Positions 1-12,786 of a DNA stretch of 64,000 bases are shown one piece after another. Made by a program: the position numbers and the translations under genes. Each line of letters begins with the position of its first letter. The stretch's first letter is position 1. Origin of the DNA: Dolomedes plantarius (Eukaryota; Arthropoda; Arachnida; Araneae; Dolomedidae); NCBI GenBank assembly GCA_907164885.2, contig OU015490.1:214558885-214622884 (forward strand), in the 5' to 3' direction. The notes below the pieces were generated by a model, which did not search any database, was not told where the DNA came from, and saw nothing but the letters and a program-made list of their open reading frames with translations.

Positions 1-295
1 ATTACACAAAGTTGTAAATAACAAAAACATTTTATTTATAACATAATCATAATGTCGTTGACATTACACTTCCACATATATAAACTCGAATACAGGCATC
101 GTCTCGTCACATTTATAGAATGTTCACCCGGGAATGACTGGTGTATCAAGTACGAGAGTTGTACAACCAGTGTACTTGTCGAGTGTCCTGCTAGACTTAA
201 GTTCGAAATTCTGGTAGTGACTGTCATTATCTCAACTACTGATTGGCTGAACAGATAATGCCACAGTATAAAAGGGTTTGTTTTACGAGGTGGCT
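1..295. other. Leading flank of the tandem array, no gene seen
   Basis: AT-rich sequence without a credible coding region; the short open frames on both strands are mutually antisense and resemble nothing I know. A TATAAAAG at 267-274 resembles a TATA box, but no transcribed feature follows that I can support. Unit A of the array begins just after. Confidence 0.5.
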
Positions 296-1749
296 TAAAA
301 CTCACTTTGCAGGCCAGTATAAGATGCGCATCAAGAAGTTATTCTATGGTAAACATCCTAAAACAACGGTTAGATGTTTTATATAGGATACAAAGTAAAT
401 AAAATTTACGAAATTTAAATGTATTTCATATTTTATCTTTTTTTTTTTTTACTAAACTTATTTTTTGACTAACCTAACTATACTTTTCACCGAAAAGGAA
501 ACATGAAATGTAATATTTAGCTCATTTTAAAATTTTATATCAAAGATCAATACATACTCTGTGTCATACCATTATACAGGGTGCGACAGAAAGAAAAGTC
601 CGAGGGTATAAATAAATAAATTAACATATAAATAATTAAATAATAATTAAGGATAAATAAATTTATTTTTATTTTTGTTTTTCCCAAGTATAAAAAATTT
701 CTTTCTCTATCTTGGTTTGTATTTTTGTTATTCACGTACCAAATCAGATCTTTCTTTCTGCTGCACCCTGTTTTTATATACATGAAATTTACGGTTATTT
801 AATGATATTGATATTTATTTAACAAAAAAGCCTTTTATGTACTGAGAAATTGAGTTCCAAATTGATAACGAATACAATCAACGGATTATATGATATAATA
901 TTAACTAACCAGTAATATTTTTCTGTTTTTTATGTTCGAATTTTTCTATCTCATTCAACAAGAAAGCGCAGAATAGAAGCTGTTCACATAAAATTAAAAA
1001 TTCCTTTAAACAATAATTGCTTGAAAATGGCAGCGTAATTTGTAATCCCTTTCACATTATCGTGGTTCGTGCAAAAATATCATGATTTGCTTACAGATAA
1101 AGCCAAATAAAACTTCTTGTTACGCGGCGAAAATACGACTTCCACCCCACAAAACAGAACATCCTGTTTGAAACATGCACTATTTTATATCTGACAATTT
1201 AATGCACGCGTCTTCTGCACGGGGAATTTTATTTTACGTCAGGCAACTTTTTCACCTTCTTTTTCCTCACCCATTTTAAGGCATTCTAACGTATCCGCGA
1301 GGTTTAAAATTCAAACCAGCCATATATAAAAATGCGAAACCTGACAGAAGAACGGGAAAAGTGAACACATTCGAGAAGTATTTCTGGAGACAGAGCGAGA
1401 AAAAAAAAAAGCATTTGAAAGATTTTGGTTTATATGAATTCCATTTTCAAAGTAAATTGATGGGAAAATTTTAGACACGTGTTATCTTATAAAGTTAAAG
1501 AAATGAGCAAAGAAGAAATAAGTTCTGTTTCGGACTTAAAGAACATAATGTATCTCGTTATTAGAGCTAAATTCGGAATCCCTTTCTAGAGAACACGCAA
1601 AAGGTTTCCTTTTGACGGTAGCAGAAATTTTAAATGAAAGCATGTTTGATAGAACATTTAAATTTGGTTTCACATGGACAATAATACATATTTTCAGTAC
1701 GCACTAGAATTCTATGCGTGGAAATAAATTTAGATAAAATAATATGTTC

Positions 1750-1945
1750 ATATGTTAAAAGTGTTTCACTTGCAAGCAAAAAAGTAGTTTGTTAGATTCT
1801 ATATAACAACATTTTCGTTACATTTTGTGCTTGGATAAGAAGTTAACATAATTTTTCTAAAACAAACTTTCCTTCATATAGTTACTTATTGACCTGTGAT
1901 ATCCAAGTATAGCCATCTTCCTTTCATATCAACTCATAAATATGA
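1750..1945. repeat. Module inverted relative to units B, C, D and E
   Basis: Here the sequence reads GTGCTTGGATAAGAAGTTAA, whereas the matching sites in units B (about 4985), C (about 10375) and E (about 17755) read as the reverse complement (AACTTCTTATTCAAACACAA type). The flanking landmarks keep normal orientation, so a segment of about 200 bp was flipped in unit A or in the ancestor of the others. Confidence 0.65.
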
Positions 1946-2783
1946 AGGAAAATGAATGGCTAAAGCTTAGAACACTGTGTGTGCTAACGATGGACATAAA
2001 CTGATTGCTACTATAAAAGTGAATTTGTGTCTTGATTTGTTTATATATCGAAAATTTATTTTATATTTATACATGAATCTGTACTGCACTTGCGTAAATC
2101 AAAGTTGAAATCAAAATAAACAGATGATAATCAAAGCATTTTTTTAAATTATCAGTGAGAATTTATTTAACGTCAGTAACTTCAACGATGAAATGTATAT
2201 ATGGAACAAAAGCAATGTTTAATTCATAGATGAGTATATTTGTAAAAAAATTCCTTATAGAAAACTTTTAAAACTTTAATTTTAGGATATCTATAAAAAC
2301 TTGCTAAAACAAGAAAACGCAAATTCTTTGAATTCCGTTATTTTTATTGTTAAATTTAAAAGTTAATCCCGTTTAGAAGTCACTGTTGCTCCTAAATTAC
2401 CATTCTGCTCCAGCGAGTTACAAACCGTTACATAATTTTGTCTGAAGACATTCGTATTTCATTTGCAAACCGCAATGTAATATCCTTTGGGTACCATCTA
2501 AAGATCCTTCTAAAGGTCTTTCTAAAGATATATTATCAATCTGGGATTGAACATTATGTTCTATTAAGACATATCTTTGCAACCTTCACTCAGGGACCAT
2601 CTAAAGATTATAGAAACATATCTCCCAGACGAATCTCGACTTGTCAAAAGATATTATATCAGAAATAGGTTTCGAGTATTTGCCTGCCCTCAAATATTCC
2701 CGAATAGAAATATTGATATCTTTAATTATTGGTTAAATATTGTTTATACCCACCACCGCCAGAAAGAAATGTAGCCTGTAGTC

Positions 2784-2933
<150 letters not shown>

Positions 2934-3336
2934 AAAGAAAAATAGTACTTATATTAATGGCTGATGCGCAGTCAGAAAATTGAGGTGATATTTACAGCAC
3001 GTACTGAATTTAATTCTATTAAAATCAATGGAGCGACACCCCTCCTCCAAGCTTTGATTGTCACCGAAGTAGTCTTCAGATTAAAAATTGATATATTTTT
3101 TAAATATTCATATCAATACATTGTAATCCGCAGGATATTTTTTCGAAAATAATGTACTCATTAAATGAAATCAACAAAGTGAGCAAAGGTGTTTCTTTAT
3201 TGTACACCATTAAAAGGCTTTGTTCCACCTTAGTGTCTGTAATTTATTCCCGAAATAAGGTGCGAACCGGAAGCCTAGAAATGTATAATCGATATTTAGC
3301 AGCTATTCTAATACGTTTTATTTCCAGTTAAAAGTT

Positions 3337-3550
<214 letters not shown>

Positions 3551-5581
3551 GTTATCCATAAAAATATGAAAAACTGGCAAGCGATTTTCGTGATGAGAGG
3601 TTGAAATAGGAGGATTCGTTACAAGGTGTTTAAAAATTTATTTTGGAGGCCAGAATAAAATGGACATCAAGAAGTCAATGTATGGCAAATGTATTAGAAT
3701 AATTTTTGATTGTTAATTAAACGTTGCAAAGTGAATAAAATTTTCGAAATTTTGAGAGAATTTGCGTATTTTTGACTTGTTTCCTTATTCACTTTTTTAT
3801 TGAACTCGCCAATTTTTTTAAAAGAAAAAGGAAACGGGAAAATGAAAATTTAGCTCTTTTCAAATCTTTAAGTCAAACATCAAGACATAACTCTGTGCGA
3901 TATCATTATATTTATGTAAAAATAAATTTACATTTATTTGATGATATTGATATTTATTTAACTGGACATCATTTTATGTGTTAAAAAATTTACTCACGAT
4001 TTGTTGTATCGAGAATAAAATCGACGTATTATATCACATAAATTTTATTACAAACTAATAGTTTCCTGCATTTTAATGTTCGGATGGTTCTATCGCATTG
4101 AAGAAGAAAATGCAGAATAGAAGGTATTAAAATCATATAAAAATTCATTTGAATAGTATCTTACAAATTAAGAATCTAAATTAGGATTTCTTTCACAATA
4201 TCGTCGTTCATGCAAAAATATTTCTCTTTGCTTACTGACACAGACAGATTAATCTTCTTTTTACTCAGCGATACTACAGCTTCCACCCCACAAAACAGTA
4301 CATTCTGTTTGAAACGTGCTATTTTATATCTGACACTTAAATACACGCGTATTCTGCACGGGAAATTTTATTTTACGTCAGGCAATTTTTTCTCCCTATT
4401 TTATCCCCACCTATTTTAAGGCATTCTAACGTATCCGCGAGGTTTAAAATTCAACAAGCTATATGTTAAAATGCAAAACCTGACAGAACAATGGAAAAGC
4501 GAACACATTCGAGAAGTATTACTGGAGACAGAGCAAGAAAAATAAGGTATTTGAAAGATTTTGAGTAATATGAATTCCATTTTAAAAGTTATTTTAGGGG
4601 AAAATGTTAGACACGTGTTAGCTTATAAAGGTATATATAGTGAAATATATAGTGTTTTGAACTTAAAGAACGTAATTTATCCCTTTGGTAGACCATAGTT
4701 TGGAATCCTTTTCTAGAGAACACGCAAAAGCTTTTTTTTTGATGGTAGCGGAAATTTGAAATGAAAGGATGTTTAGTAGAACATTTTAAATTAGTTTCAC
4801 ATGGGCCATAATGCATATTTTAACAAGGTATTTAAATTCTAAGAGTGAAAATTAATATAGGTAAAATAATTCCTGTCCCCTTAATACGTATGAATTCACA
4901 TGAAAGGAAGATGGCTATACTTGGATTCCATATGTCAAAAAGTAACAAAAGGAACGAAGGTATGTTTTAGAAAAGTAATGTAAACTTCTTATTCAAACAC
5001 AAAATGTCACGAAAATGTTGTTGTATGGAATGTTATGAACTGCTTTTATGCTTTGATCTGAAATACTTTTAACTTATAAAAACACTACGTTTGATAAAAA
5101 TAGTCATAAACTGATTTTATCTTTAAAAGCAAATTTGTGTCTTGATTTTTCTATATATTCAAGATATTTCTTTTATATATAGATGGATGTGTACGGCATT
5201 GCGTGAACCACATTTAAAGTGAACTGTTGAGAATCAATGTATTATTTAAATTATGAGTAAGAGATTATTTTGTGCCAGTAAATTTCCCGATGACATATAT
5301 CTGGGTCAAAGACAATATTGAATTTACAGTTGAACATAGCTGTAAATCAATTTCTTATAGAAAAACTTTTAAAACTTTAATTTTGGGACATCTATAAAAA
5401 AAGAACTTAAGTCCACAACTTCATTGAATACCTTTATTTTTATTGATAAATTTAAAAGTTAATCCAGGTTAGATGTTATTGTTATAACTGAATTATAATT
5501 CTGTTATAGTGAGTTATATATCATTACTAAATTTTACCTGAAGACGTACAGATTTCATTTACAATCCGCAATATAATATCC

Positions 5582-6125
5582 TTCCGGTACAGGGCCAGAT
5601 TAACCCACTTTGGGGCCCTATATATTTTCATCTTACCGGTGCCCCTCCCTCTCCCAAAAGAAATACAGCACACAAAAATATAAAATAATAAATAAAACAA
5701 AACTAATTATGGGAAAAACTAAAACAAATCTTAAATTTTTATTAATAAAAAATATTTAATATACAGCAATACATATTAGTTTTTCTAGAAAAGTTTGAAC
5801 AGTTTGTTTATAAATTTAAAAAAATGAAATTTATTTTATTAAATCTCTGACAAATGTAAGCATATAAATATGAATGAACTATATTTAGAATTTCGGTTTT
5901 CTAGTCTTTAATTCAGCAATATTATCAATTATTTCATCATAATTAATATTATCCAAAGCATTTTGTTCGGTGCATAAAACAGCTAAATAATTTAATATGA
6001 CTAACTCAGTTTCGTAAATAATTTTTACACGTTTTTTACACGTTAGACCGGGCCTCTCAAAATACCGGGACCTATACATTTGTCTCATTTGTCTATTTTT
6101 ATCATGACCCGACCTTGTTCCGGTA
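5582..6125. mobile_element. hAT-superfamily DNA transposon fossil with 8-bp TSD
   Basis: The element (5590-6117, 528 bp) is flanked by the perfect 8-bp duplication TTCCGGTA at 5582-5589 and 6118-6125. The left terminus reads CAGGGCCAGATT and the inverse of the right terminus reads CAAGGTCGGGTC, both fitting hAT ends of the CAGGGCCGG type. Unit A has the uninterrupted site (ATATCCTTTGGGTACCATCT, near 2480), which confirms a clean insertion. Only the 3' tip of a transposase gene survives, on the minus strand. Confidence 0.93.
5885..6050 (-). pseudogene. hAT transposase C-terminal remnant
   Basis: The minus-strand frame ends with residues reading LNYLAVLCTEQNALDNIN then YDEIIDNIAELKTRKPKF and a stop at 5885. 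This matches the general pattern of the extreme C-terminus of hAT transposases: a dimerisation helix with ERLx-LAxL, then an (I/V)I-x2-FAxxKxRKxxF tail. In an active element the tail follows the RNase H-like DDE domain and helps form the dimer. Here the N-terminal zinc finger, the catalytic core and most of the dimerisation domain are missing. Upstream the frame runs into unrelated sequence and across the transposon end, so the open frame extending to 6169 is fortuitous. It cannot be functional. Assignment rests on the tail motif plus the hAT-type termini and 8-bp duplication. Confidence 0.75.
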
Positions 6126-7999
6126 CCATCTAAAGATCCTTCTAAAGGTCTTTTTAAAGATTCGATCATCCTGGTAGAGATAATAAAGATAATATAAAGA
6201 TAATATCCTTTTAAAGATAATATCCTCCTGGGAAAATACGTTGTGTTGTATTAAACCTCATCTTTGCAAACTTCACTCAGAGACCATCTAAAGACCATCT
6301 TTCTCACATATCACTATCACTCAGTCCAATCCATTCTTTTCAACACTTATTAATTCAGAGATGTTAATCGAGCATTAGCCCGATCCCAAACATTCTCGAA
6401 AATTAGTATGGGTGTCATGAATTCTTGGAAAAATAGAGTTTATTCACAGAACCGACAAAACGAAAATAAAGTATAATGTCAATAAAAAAAAAAGAAAGGA
6501 AAAATAATGCTTTCTTATATGTTGATGTCTATTCAGGAAATTGAAGTAATAGTTACAGCTCATACTTTTTTTTATTCTATTCAAATCAATGGAGCGACCC
6601 TAAGACTTTGCTTGTCAGCGAAGCGAAATCCACAATAAAAAGTAATTTGTTCGTGGAATTTTCGTATCAAGTTATTCATCCACAGGAACTTCTTGGAAGA
6701 CACTGAGAAAATTAAATGAAGTTAACAAGCTGAAGGAATTTCTTTGTTGAACAACATTAAAAGACTGTTCGACGTTAGTGACTGTACATTATTACTGAAA
6801 TACGGTGCGAGTCGGTAGGCTACCCACTATACAAACCACATCTAGTAACTATAAATTTCACTTAAAAGCATTTCTGGAGTATATATAATTCGATAACAAT
6901 ATGAGAAACTGAAAAGAAGTTTGAAAGATGAGAGTTTGAGCGAAGAGGGTTTGGTTACAGGGGTTTAAAAACTCGTTTTGCAGACCAGTATAACGTGAGC
7001 ATATTGAAGTCATTCTATTGCAAACATCTTAGAACAACATATAGATGTAAATTAAAGGGTGGAGAGTAAATTAATTTTACGAAATGTAGAGACAATACTC
7101 CAATTTTTGCCTTGTTTTCTTACTTACTTGAATTTTTGACTCTCCAATTATATATTTTACCAAAAAGGAAAAAAAATGGTAATGGAACTTTAGCTATTTT
7201 TAAAACTTTACGTCAAATATCAATACTTTTCTTTGTACGATATCATTATATTTATAAAAACTAAAATTGACATTTATTTATTGATGTTGATATTGATTTA
7301 ACAAGAAAACATTCTATGTATTCAGAAATAGTCTCACGAATTGATGTATCAGTAATAAAAACGCGCATTATATCATGTAATTTTAATTGCACAGTACCAT
7401 TTTTCTGTTTTTTAGCATTGATTTTTTTCTATGTGATCGAGGAAGAAAACGGAAAATAGAAGGTGTTAACATCATATTAAAAATTCCGTTAAACGATAAT
7501 CGTTAGAATTTGTAAGCCTGAATTATAATTTCTTTCACAATATCATCGTTACTGCAGATGTATTACGCTATGCTTACTGACACAGAGAAATAAAACTTCT
7601 TTTTACGCAGCGAAACTACAGCTTACATCCCACAAAACAGAACATCCAGTTTCAAACATGTACTATTTTATATCTGACACTTTAAAGCACGCGTATTCTG
7701 CACGGGAAATTTTATTTTACGTCAGGCAACCTTTTCACCTTTTTCCCCGAACCATTTTAAGGCATTCTGACGAATCAACGAGGATTAAAGTCCAACAAGC
7801 CATATTTTAAATTGCAAAATCTGACAGAATAGAAAAAAATGAACACATTCGAGAAGTATAACTCGAGACATAGCGAGAAAAAAAAATATTTGAAAGATTT
7901 TGGCTAATATGAATTCAGTTTTAAAAGTTAAGTCATGGAAAATGTTAGACACGTGTTATCTTATAAAGGTAAAGAAATGAGCAAAGAAGGAATATATTC

Positions 8000-10110
8000 T
8001 AAGGGGACAGAATACTGTCAAAATGGTGAAAATATCGATTTTTTTATTGACTCAAAGTATTGTCCACACCTTTCCATATATGATCACAAAATTTCATAGC
8101 GGTATCTTCAATACTTTAAAAGTTATTTAAATTTTTATAATGTTGTCACAAATTTAAAGGGACAAGTAAACATTTAAAGTGGGCGTGGCATATTTTTCCC
8201 ACTAGCCTGAAAACTCAAATTAATATTGAATTAATTATTTTTTTTGCTCACCAGAGGGGAAGAAGTAACCGCTTGGATTGTTTACACATTCCAAAAATCC
8301 GTAACTGATTGGATTGTTTACACATGGTAACGGTAGTTCTGCCGTTGCTATTTATTTTCGTTTGAAAAAAAATTGTAATCAGCGTTTCTTTTCTTCCTGA
8401 AGTGTATATTTTTATGTTTTAACTTGAACTTTACGCTACTTATCTATTTGTTACATTTGTTATTTATTCTACATTGCCTTTATCCGTGTTAGTATCATGG
8501 CGAGACCTAAACAGAAGAATATTGCTGCGAAACTAAACGCCATGAAGCGATGGCGTCGCTTCTGATGTTGAGTATCTGATGTTGAAAACCCCGTTAAAGA
8601 CCAGAATCTCAGAAATTTCAAGCAAGAATCTGAATTTTGCAACGTAACTTAAAAAATAGATGTTTTTGAAATTCCAAATTATATCATTATAGATGTGAAT
8701 AGTTATCCACTTTATTTACGAATCTCGTGTGCAGCAAGTGCAAAACAAATTCATTAGCTGTTATTTTAGGGTAGAACTGTGGATTTCATAGCGGTATCTT
8801 CAGAGGTTTTTTGCAAGTATACAAACATGCATTTGGATGTGCAGCAGAACTTTCAACATTTACATGAAAATGTTGCATGAATCAATAACAGTTTCATCAG
8901 CAAAAAATATGCGTAAAGTCAGGGCTGAAGTTCGAAAGGAGTATGGTGTTTTTTAATGGACCTGGGGTTTTTTAATTAAGTAAAATAAGTAAGTTTTTAA
9001 CATTTTCTCAGAAAATATGTGGTCGTAAATGGTATGTTTCATGAATGAAAATTGCAACTCAATTTTTCTTATTTGCTTATTTTTTTTAAATTTTCATGCT
9101 TTTACAACCTTACAGGAAATTTTTTATGTTAAAACGTGGTTGAAATGTATTACATATGCATTACTGTGTGCATCAAATCTAGTTTCACATTAATCTTTTA
9201 AAAATTTCAGGTACGACTTTCTCAAGTAGCATGATTTATTTTTTCTTGATTGTATATTTTTCTTAACTGTCATATCTTGAGAGCAATATAACTTTTTTAA
9301 TAATTTAGATAGAGATTTAAAAAATTTTATACATATTTTTTATTATATGCTTCACAAAACTTAGCATGAAATTAACATTAAGATTGAATTTTTTAATATT
9401 TAAAATCTTAAACCAAGAGCACTTGTTGTCAACTCTATATTTTACAGTTTACTGACATGTTTTTAAAATTGCATAAAATATTTTATATTTAAGTTGGATG
9501 GATAAAATGTTTTATATATGCTTCATTTTATATGATTATTATAAATACCCATAAAATTTGTATATCATTTCATTAAAAGAGACTTTTTTTAACAAATGAA
9601 AACTTTAAATGGCTTTTATCTCCATGTTTGTTTTTCTTGACATTCATGCACTAAAAGTGCTAAGACTTTTTCTGTATTTAAGACAAAAGTATTAAACTTT
9701 TTATACACGTTTTCTATTATGTATTAAATAAAACTTGGCATAGAATTATAAAAGTTTATTTCTTTTTTTATATTCAAAAATATACAACAAGCTGTCAGAT
9801 TTTATCGTGTTTTACTGCCAATGATAGATTAAAATTTATATAAAATGTAACTATAAAGGTATCTAAAAAACCTATGACAAGTTTTATGTAACAGACTTAG
9901 ATACATTTTCTAATGAAATTGGTGAAAATATATTAATATTTGAAAAAGTTATAAGAATGTTTAAGAATTGAGGGGAAAAAATTAAAAAATTCTAATTTTA
10001 GGTAAATTTACTGTTAGAATAAATTTTACTTTTCAGAATATATTTTAAATTGACTGATAAAATGCAATACAACTACAATGTTTATGGAAATACTTAAAAT
10101 ACATTTTTTA
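8000..10110. mobile_element. Unclassified 2.1-kb insertion in unit C
   Basis: Units A, B, D and E run directly from the GTTAGACACGTGTTATCTT block to the TTTTGACGGTAGCAGAAATT block in a few hundred bp; unit C has about 2.1 kb more, beginning near AAGGGGACAGAATACTGTCA. The motif TTTCATAGCGGTATCTTCA occurs twice (about 8092 and 8788). The insert is AT-rich and heavily mutated. I could not identify inverted termini or target duplications at the edges, so its class is open. Confidence 0.5.
8497..8565 (+). pseudogene. 22-codon stub with a basic N-terminus
   Basis: A short frame begins MARPKQKNIAAKLNAMKRWR and stops at TGA 8563-8565. It lies in the unclassified insertion, after about 500 bp of sequence that could be a leader. 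The Lys/Arg-rich start looks like the beginning of a DNA-binding or nuclear protein rather than random translation of AT-rich DNA, but no continuation was found in the other two frames. It may be the decayed start of the insertion's own gene. I do not recognise the family. Confidence that this was ever coding is modest. Confidence 0.3.
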
Positions 10111-11560
10111 AAGGGTACCGTGATGAGAAATTTGAAATGATAGCATGTATAATAGAACATTTTCATTTAGTGTCAAATGGTCCATAATATATATTTCCAC
10201 AAAGTACAAGAAGTCTAAATGTGGAAATAAATGTATAGACAAAATGTTATAATAAGCGATTCGCTTTTAGTCATATTTATTTCGACTTCCATTAATGGAT
10301 AATGGCTATGCTTTGATATCACATGACAATATGTAACTAAATGGACGAAAGTACGTTTAAAAAATATGTATTAACTTCTTATTCAAGCCCAAAATGTAAT
10401 GAAAATGTTGTATAGAATCTTATGCACTACTTTTCTCCTTGCAATTGAAACACTTTTAATATATTAAAACACTGTGGAATTGTCATAGAACTTGATATTT
10501 TTGGGATTGCTACTGTAAAAGCAAATTTGTGTTTTCATGCCTTTATATATTCAAGATTTTCCTTTTTTTATAGATGTATGTGTACCGCACTTGCGTAATT
10601 CAAAGTTTAAATAATAGGGTTTAAGAGTCATTTTGCAGGCCAGTATCAGATGGACATCAAGAAGTTCTTTTGTGGGAAACATATTGGACAACGTTTAGAT
10701 GTAATTCAAGGGTTAAAAATTAAATAACATTTACGAAATTTTCCAGAGAATTTTCATATTTTTGAATTTCTTTCTAACTCACTTCATTTTTTTGACTCTC
10801 TAAATATACTTTATATCAAAAAGGAATCTGCATGAAGCATGTACTACTTTAGATCTGACACATTAAAGCATGAGTATTCTGAACGGCGAGTTTTATCTTA
10901 TGTCGAGCAACTTTTCACCTTTTATTCTCCCTCCCAACCCAATTTTTATGGTATTCTAATGCATTCGAGAGGTTTAAAGTCCAACAAGCCATATTTTAAA
11001 TTGCGAAATCTGACACAAGAAAGGAAAAGTGAACACATTCCAGAAGTATTACTGGAAACAGAAGTGAGATAATATAAGGGCTTTTGAAAGATTTGGGGTA
11101 ATATGAATTTCATTTTCAAAATCTATGTGATGAGAACATGTTAGACACATGTTATCTTTTAAAGATAAAGTAATTAGGGAGGAAGAAAAATATTGTTCTT
11201 TGAAATTAAAGAACGTAATGCAACCGGTTTTACAGCTAAATTATTAAGCATTTTCTGCAGAACACGAAAAACATTTCTTTTTGACGGTAGCAGAAATTTG
11301 AAATTGAAACCATGTTGAACAGAATATTTCATTTATTTTGACATGAATCATAACGCACATTTTTAGAACATGTTCATCATGCATGAATTCTAAGTGGAGA
11401 AATAAATATAGACTAAAAAAATTCATAAAATCATTACCTGTCCCTTATACTTTTCACGAAAGAGAAATGACTACATTTAAAGTGTGCATTTTAGAAAAAT
11501 ATTAACTTCATACTGAATCACAGAATACTACGAAAATGTTTTTGCATGGAATCTAAAGAA

Positions 11561-11588
11561 TTTTATTTATTTATTTATTTATTTATAT
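11561..11588. repeat. (TTTA)n microsatellite
   Basis: About six tandem TTTA units, grading into TA at the 3' edge. Confidence 0.9.
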
Positions 11589-11622
11589 ATTTTATGAATT
11601 CGTCTGAAAGACTTTGAATAAA

Positions 11623-11870
11623 CTGAGGCGTTCCCATTGAAAATCGTGTAAGTACCAAAATTTCCAAGAGTATTTTTTCACTGATACAAGGGTTTGTTCC
11701 AAGGCTAATGGCATGAAAAAGGAGGTAAGTGCCTAGCTCATAAATGCACCAAAGTATCTAGGCACTTACCTCCTTTTCCACGCCATTAGCCTAGGAACAA
11801 ACCCTTGAATCAGTGAATAAATACACTTCGGAAATTTTGGCACCTACACGCTCTTGAACGGGAACTCCTG
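11623..11870. mobile_element. Foldback MITE-like element, ~248 bp
   Basis: Two arms of about 115 bp (11623-11740 and about 11756-11870) are imperfect reverse complements: the left arm contains AAGGAGGTAAGTGCCTAG and the right arm contains CTAGGCACTTACCTCCTT. The ends read CTGAGGCGTTCCC and, inverted, CAGGAGTTCCC. Unit E carries the uninterrupted counterpart (TTTTATAAATTAGAACATT, about 17840), so this is an insertion specific to unit D. It has no coding capacity. The superfamily is unknown; a target duplication is not resolved beyond a few A/T bases. Confidence 0.8.
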
Positions 11871-12214
11871 AATTAGAACATTGAGTTATCCTTACATGCT
11901 TCAGTTTTTACTTTTATAAACAGATGGATGCGTACCGCACTTGCGTAAACGAAAGCTAGAATCAAAATAAACAGTTGTTTACCTAAACGTTTTGTAAATG
12001 TTCGGTATCATTTTTTTTCACCATAAATAACTATCACGATGGGATTTCACTTGGTAAAACACAACGTTGAATCCAATGTACAGCACACTTATGAATGAAT
12101 TTATTATGAGAAAAACTTTTAAAATTTTTATTTTGGGACATCTATAAATAAACGTATGAAATCTCTTAGCCAAAACTCATTGAATTCCTTTATTTTTAAT
12201 TCAAAAATTTTAAA

Positions 12215-12545
12215 CTTAATCTGGGGGGGGGCATTGGTCCGGATGATAAAAGCAGCGGGCCAGTGGTCTGAATGTTTGCTAATTCTAAGCCCGTCGCTGA
12301 CTAAACCACCGACAAGTAGACTAATGGTGGCTGGTGCACGGAAAAATATGCTGTGGTTGAAATGCCCTCCAAGTTCCCAAAATACCTCTGGGGGTGCGGG
12401 GTCAAGTGTTCCGGTTTCGTTATTTGACACGGATCAAAATTACGGGACCGATATTCTTCGAGGTCAAGTAAGTCTTCAGCCCGAGTAGTACCTCGCCTTA
12501 AAGTGAAGCTGTTTACTACCCGTCGCCAAGGAAATGGTCCTTTGT
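12215..12545. repeat. GC-richer unclassified insert in unit D
   Basis: From a G-run near 12222 to about 12545 base composition changes abruptly from the AT-rich array, and the other units have nothing here. Open frames exist on both strands (plus 12156-12488, minus 12128-12430), but both extend into the AT-rich array sequence and neither has a recognisable domain. It could be a fragment of a mobile element or a captured piece of other genomic DNA. Confidence 0.5.
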
Positions 12546-12785
12546 AATGTACCTAGGTATAAAAACACAAATTTTCTTTTACAGTAGCAATCCTACAAAT
12601 ATCAAGTTTTATGACAATCCCACACTGTTTTAATATATTAAAAGTGTTTTAATTGCAAGCAGAAAATTAGTGCATAAGATACTATACAGCATGTTCATTT
12701 CATTTTGGGCTTGAATAAGAAGTTATTATATATTTTTTCAAACGTACTTTCGTTCATTTAGTTACATAGCACCTACGTCCTTTGA
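12545..12785. repeat. Inverted copy of an array module
   Basis: This stretch is the reverse complement of about 10310-10545 (unit C): TGGGCTTGAATAAGAAGTTA here against TAACTTCTTATTCAAGCCCA there, and matching continues for about 235 bp. It follows directly on the GC-richer insert. Confidence 0.85.
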
Positions 12786-12786
12786 A

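Larger units (their letters stand above)
3627..6960. repeat. Tandem unit B of the ~3.3-kb array
   Basis: Starts at the diverged landmark GGAGGCCAGAATAAAATGGA. The CTATTTTATATCTGACA landmark lies at 4319, about 3.1 kb after its unit A counterpart. The unit is interrupted by a hAT element at 5590-6117; without it the unit is about 2.8 kb. No coding frame shared with the other units was found. Confidence 0.8.
6961..10617. repeat. Tandem unit C of the ~3.3-kb array
   Basis: Starts at GTTTTGCAGACCAGTATAAC. The CTATTTTATATCTGACA landmark lies at 7668, about 3.35 kb after its unit B counterpart. A 2.1-kb insertion occupies about 8000-10110. The unit ends early, soon after ACTTGCGTAATTCAAAG (about 10589), and lacks the last ~1.3 kb present in A and B, so the boundary with D is a deletion junction. 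Confidence 0.78.

Noticed and set aside
10839..11072. 77-codon frame in the conserved array block as a repeated gene
   Set aside because: Corresponding sequence in units A, B, C and E is closed by stops in different places and the protein is not conserved.
12128..12488. Overlapping frames of 100 and 110 codons on opposite strands as a gene
   Set aside because: Both extend from the GC-richer insert into AT-rich array sequence, and neither has a recognised motif; more likely part of a repeat.
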